Assembly (NCBI RefSeq): GCF_035989265.1
Contig: NZ_JAYKZX010000003.1
Coordinates: 3,068,501 to 3,132,500, forward strand
Length of the DNA stretch: 64,000 bases
Direction of reading: 5' to 3'
Source: Sphingobium sp. HWE2-09
Lineage (GTDB): Bacteria; Pseudomonadota; Alphaproteobacteria; Sphingomonadales; Sphingomonadaceae
The position numbers and the translations under genes were made by a program. Positions 46,543 through 55,456 of this stretch are shown here, piece after piece. Positions within the stretch are counted from its first letter, which is position 1; each line of letters starts with the position of its first letter. Under the pieces are notes generated by a model. The model had not been told where the DNA came from. It saw nothing but the letters and a program-made list of their open reading frames with translations, and searched no databases.

Positions 46543-48330
46543 TCAAGCCGCCGGGCTATCCTGAAACTGCAGGCTGGCCAGCCGGGCGTAAAGGCCATCC
46601 AGCGCCACCAGCGACGCGTGGTCGCCCTGTTCCACGATCCGACCCTCATCCATCACGATGATGCGATCGGCGGCCCGCACGGTTGCCAGGCGATGCGCGA
46701 TGACGATCGTGGTGCGCCCCTGCATCAACCGCCCCAACGCATCCTGCACCAGCCGCTCGGATTCGGCGTCGAGCGCCGACGTCGCCTCGTCCAGCAACAG
46801 GATCGGCGCATCGCGCAACAGCGCGCGCGCGATCGACAGGCGCTGACGCTGACCGCCCGACAGGCGTGCGCCGCCCTCGCCCAAGTGGCTGTCCAGCCCC
46901 TGCGGCAGGGCGCGCAGGAAGCTTTCGGCATTGGCGGCCCGCACCGCCGCCCAGATCTGCTCATCGGTCGCGTCCCAACGCCCGTAGCGCAGATTGTCGC
47001 GCGCCGACGCGGCGAAGATCACGCTGTCCTGCGGCACCATCGCCATCATCGCGCGCGAGGCGGCAGGATCGGCATCGGGCAAGGCGACGCCATTCAACCG
47101 CACCACGCCTGTCGCGGGATCGTAAAAGCGCAACGCCAACTGGATCAGCGTCGACTTCCCCGCCCCGGACGGGCCGACCACCGCGACCGTCTCCCCCGGC
47201 GCGACCGCGAAAGACACGCCATGCAGCGCCGCCTGGTCCGGTCGGGTGGGATAATGGAAATGCACATCCTCGAAGGACAGGTTGGCGCCATGCGCAGTGG
47301 CGGGCAGCGGCGCGGGCTGCGCAGGCGGGACGATATCCGGCACCGCGTTCATCAGTTCGTGCAACCGGCTCGCCGCGCCCGCGCCGCGCAGTAGGTCGCC
47401 CCAGCTTTCCGACAGCGAGCCGAACGCCCCGGCCACCAGCCCGCCGGTCAGCACGAACGCGGCAATGCTACCCCCCGACAGCTTGCCCGCCGCGACATCC
47501 AGCGCGCCCTGCCACATGACCGCGGTGATCGATCCGAACACCAGCGCGATGACCAGCGCCGTCATCACCGCGCGCAGGCCGATCCGCCGCCGGGCAGTGG
47601 CGAAGCCGCTTTCCACCGTCGCGTCGAACCGCGCGGCTTCGCGACGTTCCTGGTTGAACGCCTGCACGATCTTCATCGCGCCCAGCACTTCGCTGGTGAC
47701 GCTGCCGATGTCGGCCAGCCGATCCTGGCTGGCGCGCGACAGGCCGCGCACCCGCCGACCCAGGCCGATCAGCACCAGCAGGATGAATGGGATGCCCAGC
47801 AACAGCATCGCCGCCAGCTTGGGCGCCAGCGCGAAAAGATAGATGAGGCCACCCAGCCCCGTCACCATATTGCGCAGCGCGACCGACACGGTGGATCCCA
47901 CCACCTGCTCGACGATCGCGGTATCGGCGGTCATGCGCGACGCGATTTCCGACGGGCGGTTTTCCTCGAAGAAGCGGGGCGCCTGCCGCAGGAGATTGGC
48001 CTGCGTCGCGCTACGGATGTCGGCGACCACCCGCTCGCCCAGCCAGGACACGAAATAGAAGCGCAGCGCGCTGGCGATCGCGAGAACGATGACGATCATC
48101 AACAGATATTCGAACCAGCGACTGATGTCGCCGCCGCCCATGAAGCCGCGATCGATGACCAGGCGGAAGCCGCTAGGGATGCCCAGCGTTGCCGCCGACG
48201 ATACGATCAGCCCGACCAGCGCCCCGGCGATCCGCCCCGGATAATGGCGGGCAAAGCCCCACAGCATCGCCAGGCTGCCAAGGGCGGGTCGCGCATCGGC
48301 GCGGGCGGTGGCTATCGGGGCATCCTCCAT
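46543..48330 (-). CDS. ABC exporter, fused permease and ATPase (MsbA/ABCB type)
   Basis: The 595-aa protein has an N-terminal six-helix transmembrane domain (about residues 25-320) and a C-terminal nucleotide-binding domain: Walker A GPSGAGKSTLI, signature LSGGQRQRLSIARAL, Walker B ILLLDEATSALD and the H-loop IAHRLATV. It is a half transporter that dimerises. It may flip lipid A, lipids or drugs; the sequence alone does not tell which. It ends next to the 607-bp region. Confidence 0.92.
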   Translation of the reverse strand: MEDAPIATARADARPALGSLAMLWGFARHYPGRIAGALVGLIVSSAATLGIPSGFRLVIDRGFMGGGDISRWFEYLLMIVIVLAIASALRFYFVSWLGERVVADIRSATQANLLRQAPRFFEENRPSEIASRMTADTAIVEQVVGSTVSVALRNMVTGLGGLIYLFALAPKLAAMLLLGIPFILLVLIGLGRRVRGLSRASQDRLADIGSVTSEVLGAMKIVQAFNQERREAARFDATVESGFATARRRIGLRAVMTALVIALVFGSITAVMWQGALDVAAGKLSGGSIAAFVLTGGLVAGAFGSLSESWGDLLRGAGAASRLHELMNAVPDIVPPAQPAPLPATAHGANLSFEDVHFHYPTRPDQAALHGVSFAVAPGETVAVVGPSGAGKSTLIQLALRFYDPATGVVRLNGVALPDADPAASRAMMAMVPQDSVIFAASARDNLRYGRWDATDEQIWAAVRAANAESFLRALPQGLDSHLGEGGARLSGGQRQRLSIARALLRDAPILLLDEATSALDAESERLVQDALGRLMQGRTTIVIAHRLATVRAADRIIVMDEGRIVEQGDHASLVALDGLYARLASLQFQDSPAA

Positions 48331-48513
48331 GGCTGCGGCGCTTAGCAGCAGGCTCGCCGCGCCTCAATGGGGCGTTCGAGGCGGGCCCAACATGGCGCCG
48401 CTGATGGCAGGCCATGACCGCAAAAACATGCGCCGCCCGCGATCGTCGGACTATGCCGACCATCCCCTTCTCGCCTACAGGCGCAGGATCGATTGATGAC
48501 GCAGGGAAAGCCG

Positions 48514-49497
48514 ATGACCCATATCCTATCCGCGACCGTCGAACGCTGGCCGGTGGCGGGCGCCTTCGTCATTAGCCGGGGGGCCAAGACGCATGTCGAC
48601 GTGATCGTCTGCACCGTGAGCGACGGCGCGCAGGAAGGGCGCGGCGAGGGCACGGCCATCTATTATGAGGGCGAAAGCGCGGAGGGCTGCGTCGCGGCGC
48701 TCCAGGCCTATGCCGGGCCGCTGGATCGCCAGGCGCTGCTGACACACATGCCGCGCGGCGCGGCGCGCAACGCGCTGGACTGTGCGCTATGGGATCTGGA
48801 AGCCAGGCAGGCGGGCGTGCCGGTGTGGCAACTGGCCGGGCTGGCCACGCCAGTGCCGTTGCAGACCGCCTTCACCATCAGCCTGGGCGCGCCGGACGCG
48901 ATGGAGGCGGATGCCCGCGCAGCGGCGGCGCGGGGCTTTACGCTGCTCAAATGCAAGCTGACCGGCGAGGGCGACCGCGCGCGCATCGCGGCGGTGCGCG
49001 CGGGCGCACCTGCCGCGCGCCTGATCGTCGACGCCAATGAAAGCTGGCACGCCATGGACATAGCGGCGGAGGCCGCCGCGCTCGCGGCGCTGGGGGTCGA
49101 AATGGTCGAGCAGCCGATCGTCCATGGGCAGGAAGCGCGCCTCGCCGGGGTCCGCGCGCCCTTGCCGCTCTGCGCCGACGAAAGCTGCCACACCCGCGCC
49201 GACCTCGACCGGCTGGGCGATTTCGATGCGGTCAATATCAAGCTGGACAAGGCAGGCGGGTTGACCGAGGCGCTGGCGCTGACGCAGGAAGCGCGCGCGC
49301 GCGGCTTCCGCATCATGGTGGGCTGCATGTTGGGCACGTCGCTCGGCATTGCGCCCGCCGCGCTGGTAGCGCAGGGGGCGGACTGGATCGATCTGGACGG
49401 CGCGCTGTTGCTGGCGCAGGACCGGGTCGGCGGCCTGCCCTTGCGCGACGGGCTGTTGTCGCCCGGCACGCTTTGGGGGCAGGGTCGGTATCAGTAA
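48514..49497 (+). CDS. Dipeptide epimerase of the enolase superfamily (L-Ala-D/L-Glu epimerase-like)
   Basis: The 327-aa protein has the mandelate-racemase layout: Lys146 and Lys148 in LLKCKLTG, metal ligands Asp173 in VDANESW, Glu199 in VEQPI and Asp222 in CADES, and Lys246 in IKLDKAGG. The DLDGALLL stretch near the end matches the dipeptide epimerases that act on L-Ala-Glu from peptidoglycan recycling. The ATG at 48514 has AGGGAAAG 7 bases upstream; earlier ATG and TTG codons are alternatives. It overlaps the convergent outer membrane gene by 7 bp. Confidence 0.88.
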   Translation: MTHILSATVERWPVAGAFVISRGAKTHVDVIVCTVSDGAQEGRGEGTAIYYEGESAEGCVAALQAYAGPLDRQALLTHMPRGAARNALDCALWDLEARQAGVPVWQLAGLATPVPLQTAFTISLGAPDAMEADARAAAARGFTLLKCKLTGEGDRARIAAVRAGAPAARLIVDANESWHAMDIAAEAAALAALGVEMVEQPIVHGQEARLAGVRAPLPLCADESCHTRADLDRLGDFDAVNIKLDKAGGLTEALALTQEARARGFRIMVGCMLGTSLGIAPAALVAQGADWIDLDGALLLAQDRVGGLPLRDGLLSPGTLWGQGRYQ

Positions 49498-49889
49498 CCC
49501 AGCGTCAGCCCGACCGCATAATATTTCGGGCCGACATTGGCCTTTGCTCGCACCTTAGGCAACAGCGGCATCGCCAGCGTGGCATAGGGGCGCGTATTGT
49601 CACCACTGAACCGCACGCCTGCGCCGATCGTGGCGGACAGGGGGATGGTATAGGCGGCCTCGATCCGACCATAGAGTTTCGTGTCGCCATCGCGCACATA
49701 GACGCCCGCGCCCGGCGTCAGGCTGAACCCCGCCAGCCCGAACGCATAGCCCGCGCCGACCTCCGCCCCCCAATGACCGTCCGCCCGCCCATAATTGGCC
49801 TCCGCGCCCAGCCCTTCGGCATGGGCGGCGGGGGGCAGGGCGGCGGCGGCGAGCGCCAGCGTGGCGAGGGGGAGGCGCAAGGTCTTCAT
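49491..49889 (-). CDS. Small exported beta-barrel-like protein
   Basis: The 132-aa protein has a signal peptide (MKTLRLPLATLALAAAALPP) and strand-like segments: GLGAEANYGRADGHWGAEVG, GRIEAAYTIPLSATIGAG and RPYATLAMPLLPKVRAKANVG. It ends YAVGLTLGY with a terminal aromatic residue, as in outer membrane proteins. It could be a small outer membrane barrel or a periplasmic protein. No named family is recognised. Confidence 0.65.
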   Translation of the reverse strand: MKTLRLPLATLALAAAALPPAAHAEGLGAEANYGRADGHWGAEVGAGYAFGLAGFSLTPGAGVYVRDGDTKLYGRIEAAYTIPLSATIGAGVRFSGDNTRPYATLAMPLLPKVRAKANVGPKYYAVGLTLGY

Positions 49890-50040
49890 GGAACGGCGCG
49901 TAGGGCGCTGCGCCGCTGGCGGCAAGGGGTGGCATGACGAGGCGAGTCGGTTGTGCGGCGGGATGCGGTGGACTGGTTGCGTCGCGCATCGGCGCGCAGA
50001 GGAGAATATGTCTCCGGCAGCATTGGGTGGTTTATTACCA

Positions 50041-50171
50041 GTCCCCTCCCGCAAGCGGGAGGGGCAGCGAGACTTGCGCGCGCAGCGCGTTAGTCGCAGC
50101 GGAGTGGGCCAGCGCCAGGTCGCGCTTGCCCACCCCCTAACCCCCTCCCGCCAGCGGGAGGGGAATAACGT
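50041..50171. repeat. Dispersed intergenic repeat, copy B
   Basis: The second copy of the 130-bp repeat seen at 32638, same orientation. Its end hairpins are CCCCTCCCGCAAGCGGGAGGGG and CCCTCCCGCCAGCGGGAGGG, better preserved than in copy A. The two share GCAGCGAGACTT, TTAGTCGCAGCGG and CGCGCTTGCCCACCCC or a close form. It lies between the small outer membrane gene and mscS. Confidence 0.8.
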
Positions 50172-50204
50172 CGGCAATTGGCTGCCCCCAGAAATTCCTT
50201 CGTC

Positions 50205-50225
50205 ATCCCGGGCTTGACCCGGGAT
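50205..50225. repeat. Short palindrome next to repeat copy B
   Basis: ATCCCGGG and CCCGGGAT are perfect 8-bp arms around CTTGA. It resembles a common alphaproteobacterial intergenic palindrome and may lie downstream of mscS as a terminator-like element. Confidence 0.6.
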
Positions 50226-50258
50226 CCCGCTACCTTTCTCCAGCACGCCCCCTTAACC

Positions 50259-51419
50259 CTATTCCCCCACAGCCCGCACCGGCTGCACATCGGGATAGGG
50301 CATGATCGCCCGCCCGTCCGGCCCGGCGGTGATGCTTGTCTGCGTGGGATAGGCGAACTCGATCCCCTCCGCATTGAAGCGCTTCCAGATGGCGAGGCCG
50401 ATGCGGTGGCGCATCTGGAAATAGTCGTGATGGTCGGGGTCGGGCACGTCGAAATTGAGCTGATAATCCAGGCTGCTCGCGCCAAAAGCGATGATCCCGG
50501 CGTTGACGAAGATCAGCCCCTCGGCCTCCACAATCTCGGCCAGAATCGCTGGAATCGCCTCCGCCTTCGCCTCGTCCGTCTGGTAGATGATGCCGATAGC
50601 GTAGGTCACGCGGCGCTGGGTCAGCGTCTGCAGGCTGGTGATTTCCTTTTGCAGCAGATTGGCGTTGGACACGACCTTGCGCTCGCCCGACATGGCGCGC
50701 AGCCGCGTGCTTTTGAGGCCAATCCGCTCGACCCGCGCAGTGGTCTGGTCGAACTGGATGATCTCGCCCCGGCGGAACGGCTTGTCGAAGATGATCGAGA
50801 GCGCCGCGAACAGGTCGGAGAATATCCCCTGCGCAGCCAGGCCGATGGCGATGCCGCCGATGCCCAGCCCCGCGACCAGGCCGGTGACGTTGACGCCCAG
50901 ATTGTCCAGCACCACGATCGCCGCGATCGCGAACAGCGCGAAGCTGACGAGGACGCGGATCAGGCCCATCGCATTGGCCAGCGTCTCGGCCCCGCCCGCT
51001 TCCGCCAACGTCTTGCGTTCGATCAGGCCCAGGATGATCTCCCGCGCCCACAGCGCTGCCTGCAACACGGTGGCGATGGTGAAGAGGAAGCCGATGGTCT
51101 TGCTGACCGCGACCGGCGCGTCGGCATAGCCTACCACCAGGCGCGCCGCGACCAGCGCCATGAAGAAATGGGTGGTGCGTGCCGCCGCCCGGCCCAGCAC
51201 ATTGGCATAGTCGAGCGGATCGCCCCGCGTCCCCTTGTGCCGTTTGCCGAATTCGCGCAGCGCGGCCAGCGCCAGATAGATCATCGTGCCGACGCCGATG
51301 GCGATCAAAATCTGCAGATAATGGACCTGGAACCAGTCGACGGTGCTGTGCCACATGGCGCGTAAATTGGGCGCATGGGCGCTGAGGTCGGGAAGGGCGG
51401 TGTCTTTCTTGTCGGCCAT
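50259..51419 (-). CDS. Mechanosensitive ion channel of the MscS family
   Basis: The 386-aa protein has several N-terminal membrane helices and the MscS pore helix with Gly/Ala pattern LVAGLGIGGIAIGLAAQGI, followed by FSDLFAALSIIFDKPFRRGE and the beta-domain VERIGLKSTRLRAMSGE. It opens on hypo-osmotic shock to release solutes. It has no regulatory ligand domain at its ends. Length is about 100 residues more than MscS because of the extra N-terminal helices. Confidence 0.93.
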   Translation of the reverse strand: MADKKDTALPDLSAHAPNLRAMWHSTVDWFQVHYLQILIAIGVGTMIYLALAALREFGKRHKGTRGDPLDYANVLGRAAARTTHFFMALVAARLVVGYADAPVAVSKTIGFLFTIATVLQAALWAREIILGLIERKTLAEAGGAETLANAMGLIRVLVSFALFAIAAIVVLDNLGVNVTGLVAGLGIGGIAIGLAAQGIFSDLFAALSIIFDKPFRRGEIIQFDQTTARVERIGLKSTRLRAMSGERKVVSNANLLQKEITSLQTLTQRRVTYAIGIIYQTDEAKAEAIPAILAEIVEAEGLIFVNAGIIAFGASSLDYQLNFDVPDPDHHDYFQMRHRIGLAIWKRFNAEGIEFAYPTQTSITAGPDGRAIMPYPDVQPVRAVGE

Positions 51420-51504
51420 GCTGTTCCGTCTGGCTGGAGCGATTGCGGCGCGACCTTAGCGATCGTCGCCCGCAAAATCGCCTTATAATGTCGGTGCGCG
51501 ACGG

Positions 51505-52512
51505 TCAGGCCGCGACCGCTAACGGCGTGCAATCGGCAATTCCGTCCAGAAAGGCAATCAACCCACGCTCCCCGCGCGACAGATAGCGCGTCTGGCGCGG
51601 CAGGCGCAGGGCGGCGCGCCAATCGTCCTGCCCATCCTTGCACAGCGCAAGCAGGGCTGGGTGGACATAGGATTTGCGGCTGATGGCGGGGGTGTTGCCC
51701 AATGCCTGCGCGACCGGGGCGAGCAGATCCTTGAGCGACACATGCCCCGCCGCCAATGTTTCGAAGGCAATGGTGGACGCGCCCCAGGTGCGGAAATGCT
51801 TGGCGGTAAAAGGACCGCCCATGGCGTCGGCGATATAGGCGTTGACGTCGCTGGAACTGATCGGATGCGCCTCACCCGCTTCGTCCAGATATTGGAACAG
51901 ATGCTGGCCCGGCAGATCCTGCACCTGCCGAACGAAGCGCAGCAGGCGGCTGTCGGTGATGGTCAGTTGCTGGTCCTTGCCCGACTTGGCGCGATAGCGC
52001 AGCGTCAGCGAACGGCCGTTCAGGTCGACATGGCGGCGGCGCAGCGTCGTCGCGCCGAAACTCTTGTTGGTGGTGGCATAATGTTCGTTGCCCACGCGCA
52101 GCTTTGCCAGGTCAAGCAGGCGCACCACGGCGGCCAGCGTGCGATCCTTGCGCAGCCCGCGACGCGACAGGTCCGCCTCCAGCCGGGCGCGCAACTTGGG
52201 CAGGGCGCGGCCAAAGTCGGGGCACCCGGCATATTTCTCCGCGTCGCGCGCGGCGCGGAAGTCGGGGTGGTATCGATATTGTTTGCGCCCCCTGTCGTCA
52301 TAGCCGGTCGCCTGGATATGGCCCAGGCCCGACGGACAGTACCAGCAATCGACATAGGCGGGCGGCAGGGCGATCGCATTCAGCCGGTCGATCTCGTCGC
52401 GGTCGATGATGCGGTCGCCATCGATATCATAATAGGCCCAGCCGCGCTTCAGCTTGCGCCGCGTGATGCCGGGAACGCTATCGTCTGCATGGGCGACCGG
52501 GGGTTGGGCCAT
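51505..52512 (-). CDS. DNA topoisomerase IB
   Basis: The 335-aa enzyme is of the poxvirus-like type found in some bacteria. The N-terminal domain has YYDIDGDRIIDRDEIDRLNA and RGRKQYRYHPDFRAARD. The catalytic part has LAKLRVGNEHYATTNKSFGA (with an active-site Arg), TAKHFRTWGAS and Tyr282 in RKSYVHPAL as the nucleophile. It relaxes supercoils by single-strand nicking with a 3'-phosphotyrosine link. The gene stands alone, divergent from the PfpI gene. Confidence 0.95.
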   Translation of the reverse strand: MAQPPVAHADDSVPGITRRKLKRGWAYYDIDGDRIIDRDEIDRLNAIALPPAYVDCWYCPSGLGHIQATGYDDRGRKQYRYHPDFRAARDAEKYAGCPDFGRALPKLRARLEADLSRRGLRKDRTLAAVVRLLDLAKLRVGNEHYATTNKSFGATTLRRRHVDLNGRSLTLRYRAKSGKDQQLTITDSRLLRFVRQVQDLPGQHLFQYLDEAGEAHPISSSDVNAYIADAMGGPFTAKHFRTWGASTIAFETLAAGHVSLKDLLAPVAQALGNTPAISRKSYVHPALLALCKDGQDDWRAALRLPRQTRYLSRGERGLIAFLDGIADCTPLAVAA

Positions 52513-52637
52513 CTATCCTGCGCCTTCTTATTCTTGTTCTTGCTTGATCCCGAAAACCCGCCGTTCATCGCTTCGTTCCGCAACTTCCGCCGTCGCTGCC
52601 CGTTAGGACAGGCCTCCCCCCAATGAAGGAACATCCC

Positions 52638-53192
52638 ATGCCTGCTATCGAGGAAAGCCGCATCCTAATCGTCGCGACCGACGGTTTCGAACAGTCCGAA
52701 TTGTTCGACCCGCGCCAGGCGCTGATCGATGCGGGCGCCGAAGTCGTTCTTGCCTCGCCCGACACGAAGCCCATCCAGGGCATGCAACATGATGAGAAGG
52801 GCGACACGATTACGCCTGAAATTACGCTGGATGCGGTGAAGATCGCCGAATATGACGGCCTGATCCTGCCCGGCGGCGTCGCCAATCCCGACACGTTGCG
52901 CACCAATGACAAGGCGGTGGAGATCGTCCGCGCCTTCGTCGAATCGGGCAAGCCCGTCGCGGCGATCTGTCACGGGCCATGGCTGCTGGTGGAAGCGGGC
53001 GTCGTATCGGGGCGGACGGTCACGTCCTGGCCGTCGGTGCGCACCGACCTCAGCAACGCAGGGGCTACGGTGGTCGATCAGGCGGTCGTGGTCGACGGCA
53101 ACCTGATCACCAGCCGCAAGCCCGACGACATCCCCGCCTTTGTCGACGCGTTCAAGACGGCGGTGGCGAAGGCGGAGGCGGTCACGGCCTGA
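52638..53192 (+). CDS. PfpI/DJ-1 family protein (protease or deglycase/chaperone-like)
   Basis: The 184-aa protein starts at MPAIEESRILIVATDG, with AAGGA 8 bases upstream; a start five codons earlier (MKEHP) is possible. The nucleophile elbow AAICHGPWLL has Cys111 and His112, and Glu19 in DGFEQSEL completes the PfpI pattern. DGLILPGGVANPD and TSWPSVRTDLSNAG match the family. Members act as glyoxalase-like deglycases or stress chaperones, or as proteases. It overlaps the convergent membrane-protein gene by 11 bp. Confidence 0.9.
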   Translation: MPAIEESRILIVATDGFEQSELFDPRQALIDAGAEVVLASPDTKPIQGMQHDEKGDTITPEITLDAVKIAEYDGLILPGGVANPDTLRTNDKAVEIVRAFVESGKPVAAICHGPWLLVEAGVVSGRTVTSWPSVRTDLSNAGATVVDQAVVVDGNLITSRKPDDIPAFVDAFKTAVAKAEAVTA

Positions 53193-53859
53193 CCGGCGCG
53201 ATGTCCAGCCGCCAGGGTAGAAGCTGACGGCGCAGCATCGACAGATGCGCCAATATCCACGCTGCGCAGACGATGACGATCGGCGCGGCGAAGGGCAGGG
53301 CGCCCGGGAAGCAGAGCGATGTGGCGGTGGCGGCAACGCCGCCGCCCAGCGCGATCGCCAGCGCGCGCGGTTCCCCATCCGGGCCGCGCAGCCACACCAT
53401 ACAGCCTACGACCCCGGTCAAAAAGCAGGCGACCAGGTGCAACGCCGTTGCCCCCGGCAATCCAACCGCAGTGATCAGCAGCACCAGCGCCGCCGTCGCA
53501 ACCGACAGCGACCGCGCGTCCAGCAGCCAGGTGACGATCGGATAGGCCAGCAATTCGCACGCCAGCGCCGCCAGCAGGATCGCGACTGCAAGCGCGCCAT
53601 GGCCCACGATCATCGCCGCCAGCGCCGCCGCGCCCCATCGGAACAGCCGCGTCGGCGCCATGCGGATATGGCTGAACCAGCCCCAAATGCCGGGCCGCAG
53701 CGTGAAACGCCGATCCGCCAGCCGCAACTGAAAGCCCCCGACCAGCAGCAGAGCGTCGATCCCCCAGGGTAGCAGGTCAGGCGCCACCAGCGGGCAGGCC
53801 AGAACCAGCCCCAGCACCAACCCATGGGCAAGCCCGAGCAACCGCACTTCTCCGCTCAC
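53182..53859 (-). CDS. Polytopic membrane protein overlapping the O-glycosylation ligase gene
   Basis: The 225-aa protein starts at GTG, which overlaps the ligase stop by 4 bp (GTGA), so translation is probably coupled. It has about six or seven hydrophobic segments (LVLGLVLACPLVAP, AAMIVGHGALAVAILLAALA, ATAALVLLITAVGLPGA and others) and a basic C-terminus. No named family is recognised. Its place behind the exosortase-associated ligase suggests a part in exopolysaccharide or protein-glycan export, but that is inference only. Confidence 0.72.
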   Translation of the reverse strand: MSGEVRLLGLAHGLVLGLVLACPLVAPDLLPWGIDALLLVGGFQLRLADRRFTLRPGIWGWFSHIRMAPTRLFRWGAAALAAMIVGHGALAVAILLAALACELLAYPIVTWLLDARSLSVATAALVLLITAVGLPGATALHLVACFLTGVVGCMVWLRGPDGEPRALAIALGGGVAATATSLCFPGALPFAAPIVIVCAAWILAHLSMLRRQLLPWRLDIAPVRP

Positions 53860-55220
53860 GCCGTCACGCTCCGCCGCGCGGCCAGTGTCGCGGCCAGATC
53901 GTCCCGCGCCGCCGTCTTGCGCAGCCGCGTCAAATAGGTGTCCAGCCCGATCTGCAACGCCAGCATCATGAAGATGAAGGGCTGATAGGCGATGCCCACG
54001 AACAAGGATCCGATCATATAGACGACATGCCCCTGTTGCAGGGCGACGGCGAAGGGCGCGATCCACGCCTCGTCCGGCCCGTCTCTCGTCCGATAGGTGC
54101 GGCGGATCGATTCGGTGCGGATGAAGCAGATGCCGTGGATCAACGCCCAGATGAAGAAGCCGAAATAGCCCTGTTCGCCCAGCATCTCGAAATAGGCGCT
54201 GTGATAGGCGCGGCCCTTGTCGGTGACGATGCGCCGCTCGATCCGCGCGCCGCCGCTATCGACCACGGTGCTCTGGGCGAAATAGGTGAAGCTGTTCTGC
54301 AGATAATTGTCGAAGCCGCCGCCGCCCGGATGCTGCTTCACATAATCGAGCGTCCACATCCACACCGCGACCCGGGTGGAGGCGCTTTCGTCGCCCTGGT
54401 GATTCTCGATCGTGCCCATGCGCTGCGTGAAACTGGCGGGGAGGAAGGGGATGGCGGCCAGCGCGGCTACCGCGATCAGCGGGCCGTAGACGAATTTGCG
54501 CTTCGACCGCATCAGCATCATGCCAAAGAGAATGACGAGGCAGACTAGGCCCGTCCGCGCTTCCGTCCCGATCGGCATCAACATGCAGGCCAGGCATAGC
54601 GCATAGCAAAAGCCCTTCACCTTCCAGTCCGGTGGGAAGATCGTGCCATGCTGCGACAGCCACAGGATCAACGGCATCAACGATATGGCGACGCAGCTGA
54701 TGATGGAGCCTTCATACAGGCCGCTATTATTTTCGACCATCAGGTTGAGCACGCCATAGCCGCCGCCCGACAGCGCCGTCTTCATGCCGCCATTGATGAT
54801 GATGGTACTGGCGCACAGGATCATGAAGACGGTCAGCGCCTCGATCCGCAACCGCGTGCGCAGCACCAGCGGCAGGAAGATGCCGGCGATGATCGCCTTC
54901 CACACCCAATTCCATTTGGTCAGCGCCTCGACCGGGAAATCAGCGGTCATGGTGGTATAGCCGCAATAGGCGACCAGGACGAGCATCAGCCCCTGCCGCA
55001 CGGAGAATCGGCAATCCTTCTTGTCGTCCATCACCAGCCAGGCGCCGACCATCGCGGCAAAGGCCATGGCGGAAATCGGAATCGTGTTCAGCAGGAAATA
55101 GGACAGTCGCTGCGGCGAGACGATGTCGATATAGGCATAGACCGCGACCAGCAGGAACGGCCGTTTCAGGCCCATCAGCCCGAATAGGCCAAGGAAGGCA
55201 ATGAAGAACAGGTCACGCAT
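53856..55220 (-). CDS. Putative O-glycosylation ligase, exosortase A system-associated
   Basis: The 454-aa membrane protein has 10 or more helices and looks like a Wzy/O-antigen-ligase-type enzyme: LFFIAFLGLFGLMGLKRPF, IDIVSPQRLSYFLLN, MVENNSGLYEGSIISC, ARTGLVCLVILFGMMLMRSK, AYHSAYFEMLGEQGYFGFF. This pattern fits the TIGR03097-type putative O-glycosylation ligase of exosortase A systems. It starts MRDLFFIAF; the upstream 45-aa frame overlaps its ATG. The neighbouring glycosyltransferase (55457) is divergent. No exosortase is in this window. Confidence 0.85.
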   Translation of the reverse strand: MRDLFFIAFLGLFGLMGLKRPFLLVAVYAYIDIVSPQRLSYFLLNTIPISAMAFAAMVGAWLVMDDKKDCRFSVRQGLMLVLVAYCGYTTMTADFPVEALTKWNWVWKAIIAGIFLPLVLRTRLRIEALTVFMILCASTIIINGGMKTALSGGGYGVLNLMVENNSGLYEGSIISCVAISLMPLILWLSQHGTIFPPDWKVKGFCYALCLACMLMPIGTEARTGLVCLVILFGMMLMRSKRKFVYGPLIAVAALAAIPFLPASFTQRMGTIENHQGDESASTRVAVWMWTLDYVKQHPGGGGFDNYLQNSFTYFAQSTVVDSGGARIERRIVTDKGRAYHSAYFEMLGEQGYFGFFIWALIHGICFIRTESIRRTYRTRDGPDEAWIAPFAVALQQGHVVYMIGSLFVGIAYQPFIFMMLALQIGLDTYLTRLRKTAARDDLAATLAARRSVTA

Positions 55221-55350
55221 CGACGTGCGGCTCCGGTGCCGAAGGATGCTGCGGCGGTGGGTCGCGATCCAGTTCAGCGCGCGGCAGCAATCGCCACGCG
55301 GCAAGCAGGATCACGCCATGGCTGATCAGCAGGGAAAGGGCGTCGATCAT
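55213..55350 (-). CDS. 45-aa ORF overlapping the ligase start
   Basis: The frame reads MIDALSLLISHGVILLAAWR, a membrane-like segment, and then a Pro-rich tail with PPPQHPSAPEPHVDA. Its TGA overlaps the ligase ATG by 8 bp, which favours real translation and coupling. Only a weak ribosome site is present. It may be a small accessory subunit of the ligase or just a leader that adjusts its translation. No homologous family is recognised. Confidence 0.55.
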   Translation of the reverse strand: MIDALSLLISHGVILLAAWRLLPRAELDRDPPPQHPSAPEPHVDA

Positions 55351-55456
55351 CGCGCGGCGATCTTAGGGGCAGGGGTGATTCCGTTCGGCACGATTCACCC
55401 ACTAACGCGACAGAGTTGACGGGCCGTTAAACCTTTTCCGGCAGATAAAGCGGGCT

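Noticed and set aside
46286..46564. 92-codon plus-strand frame in the gap before the ABC exporter
   Set aside because: Overlaps the exporter stop, no ribosome site, Arg/Ser-rich composition.
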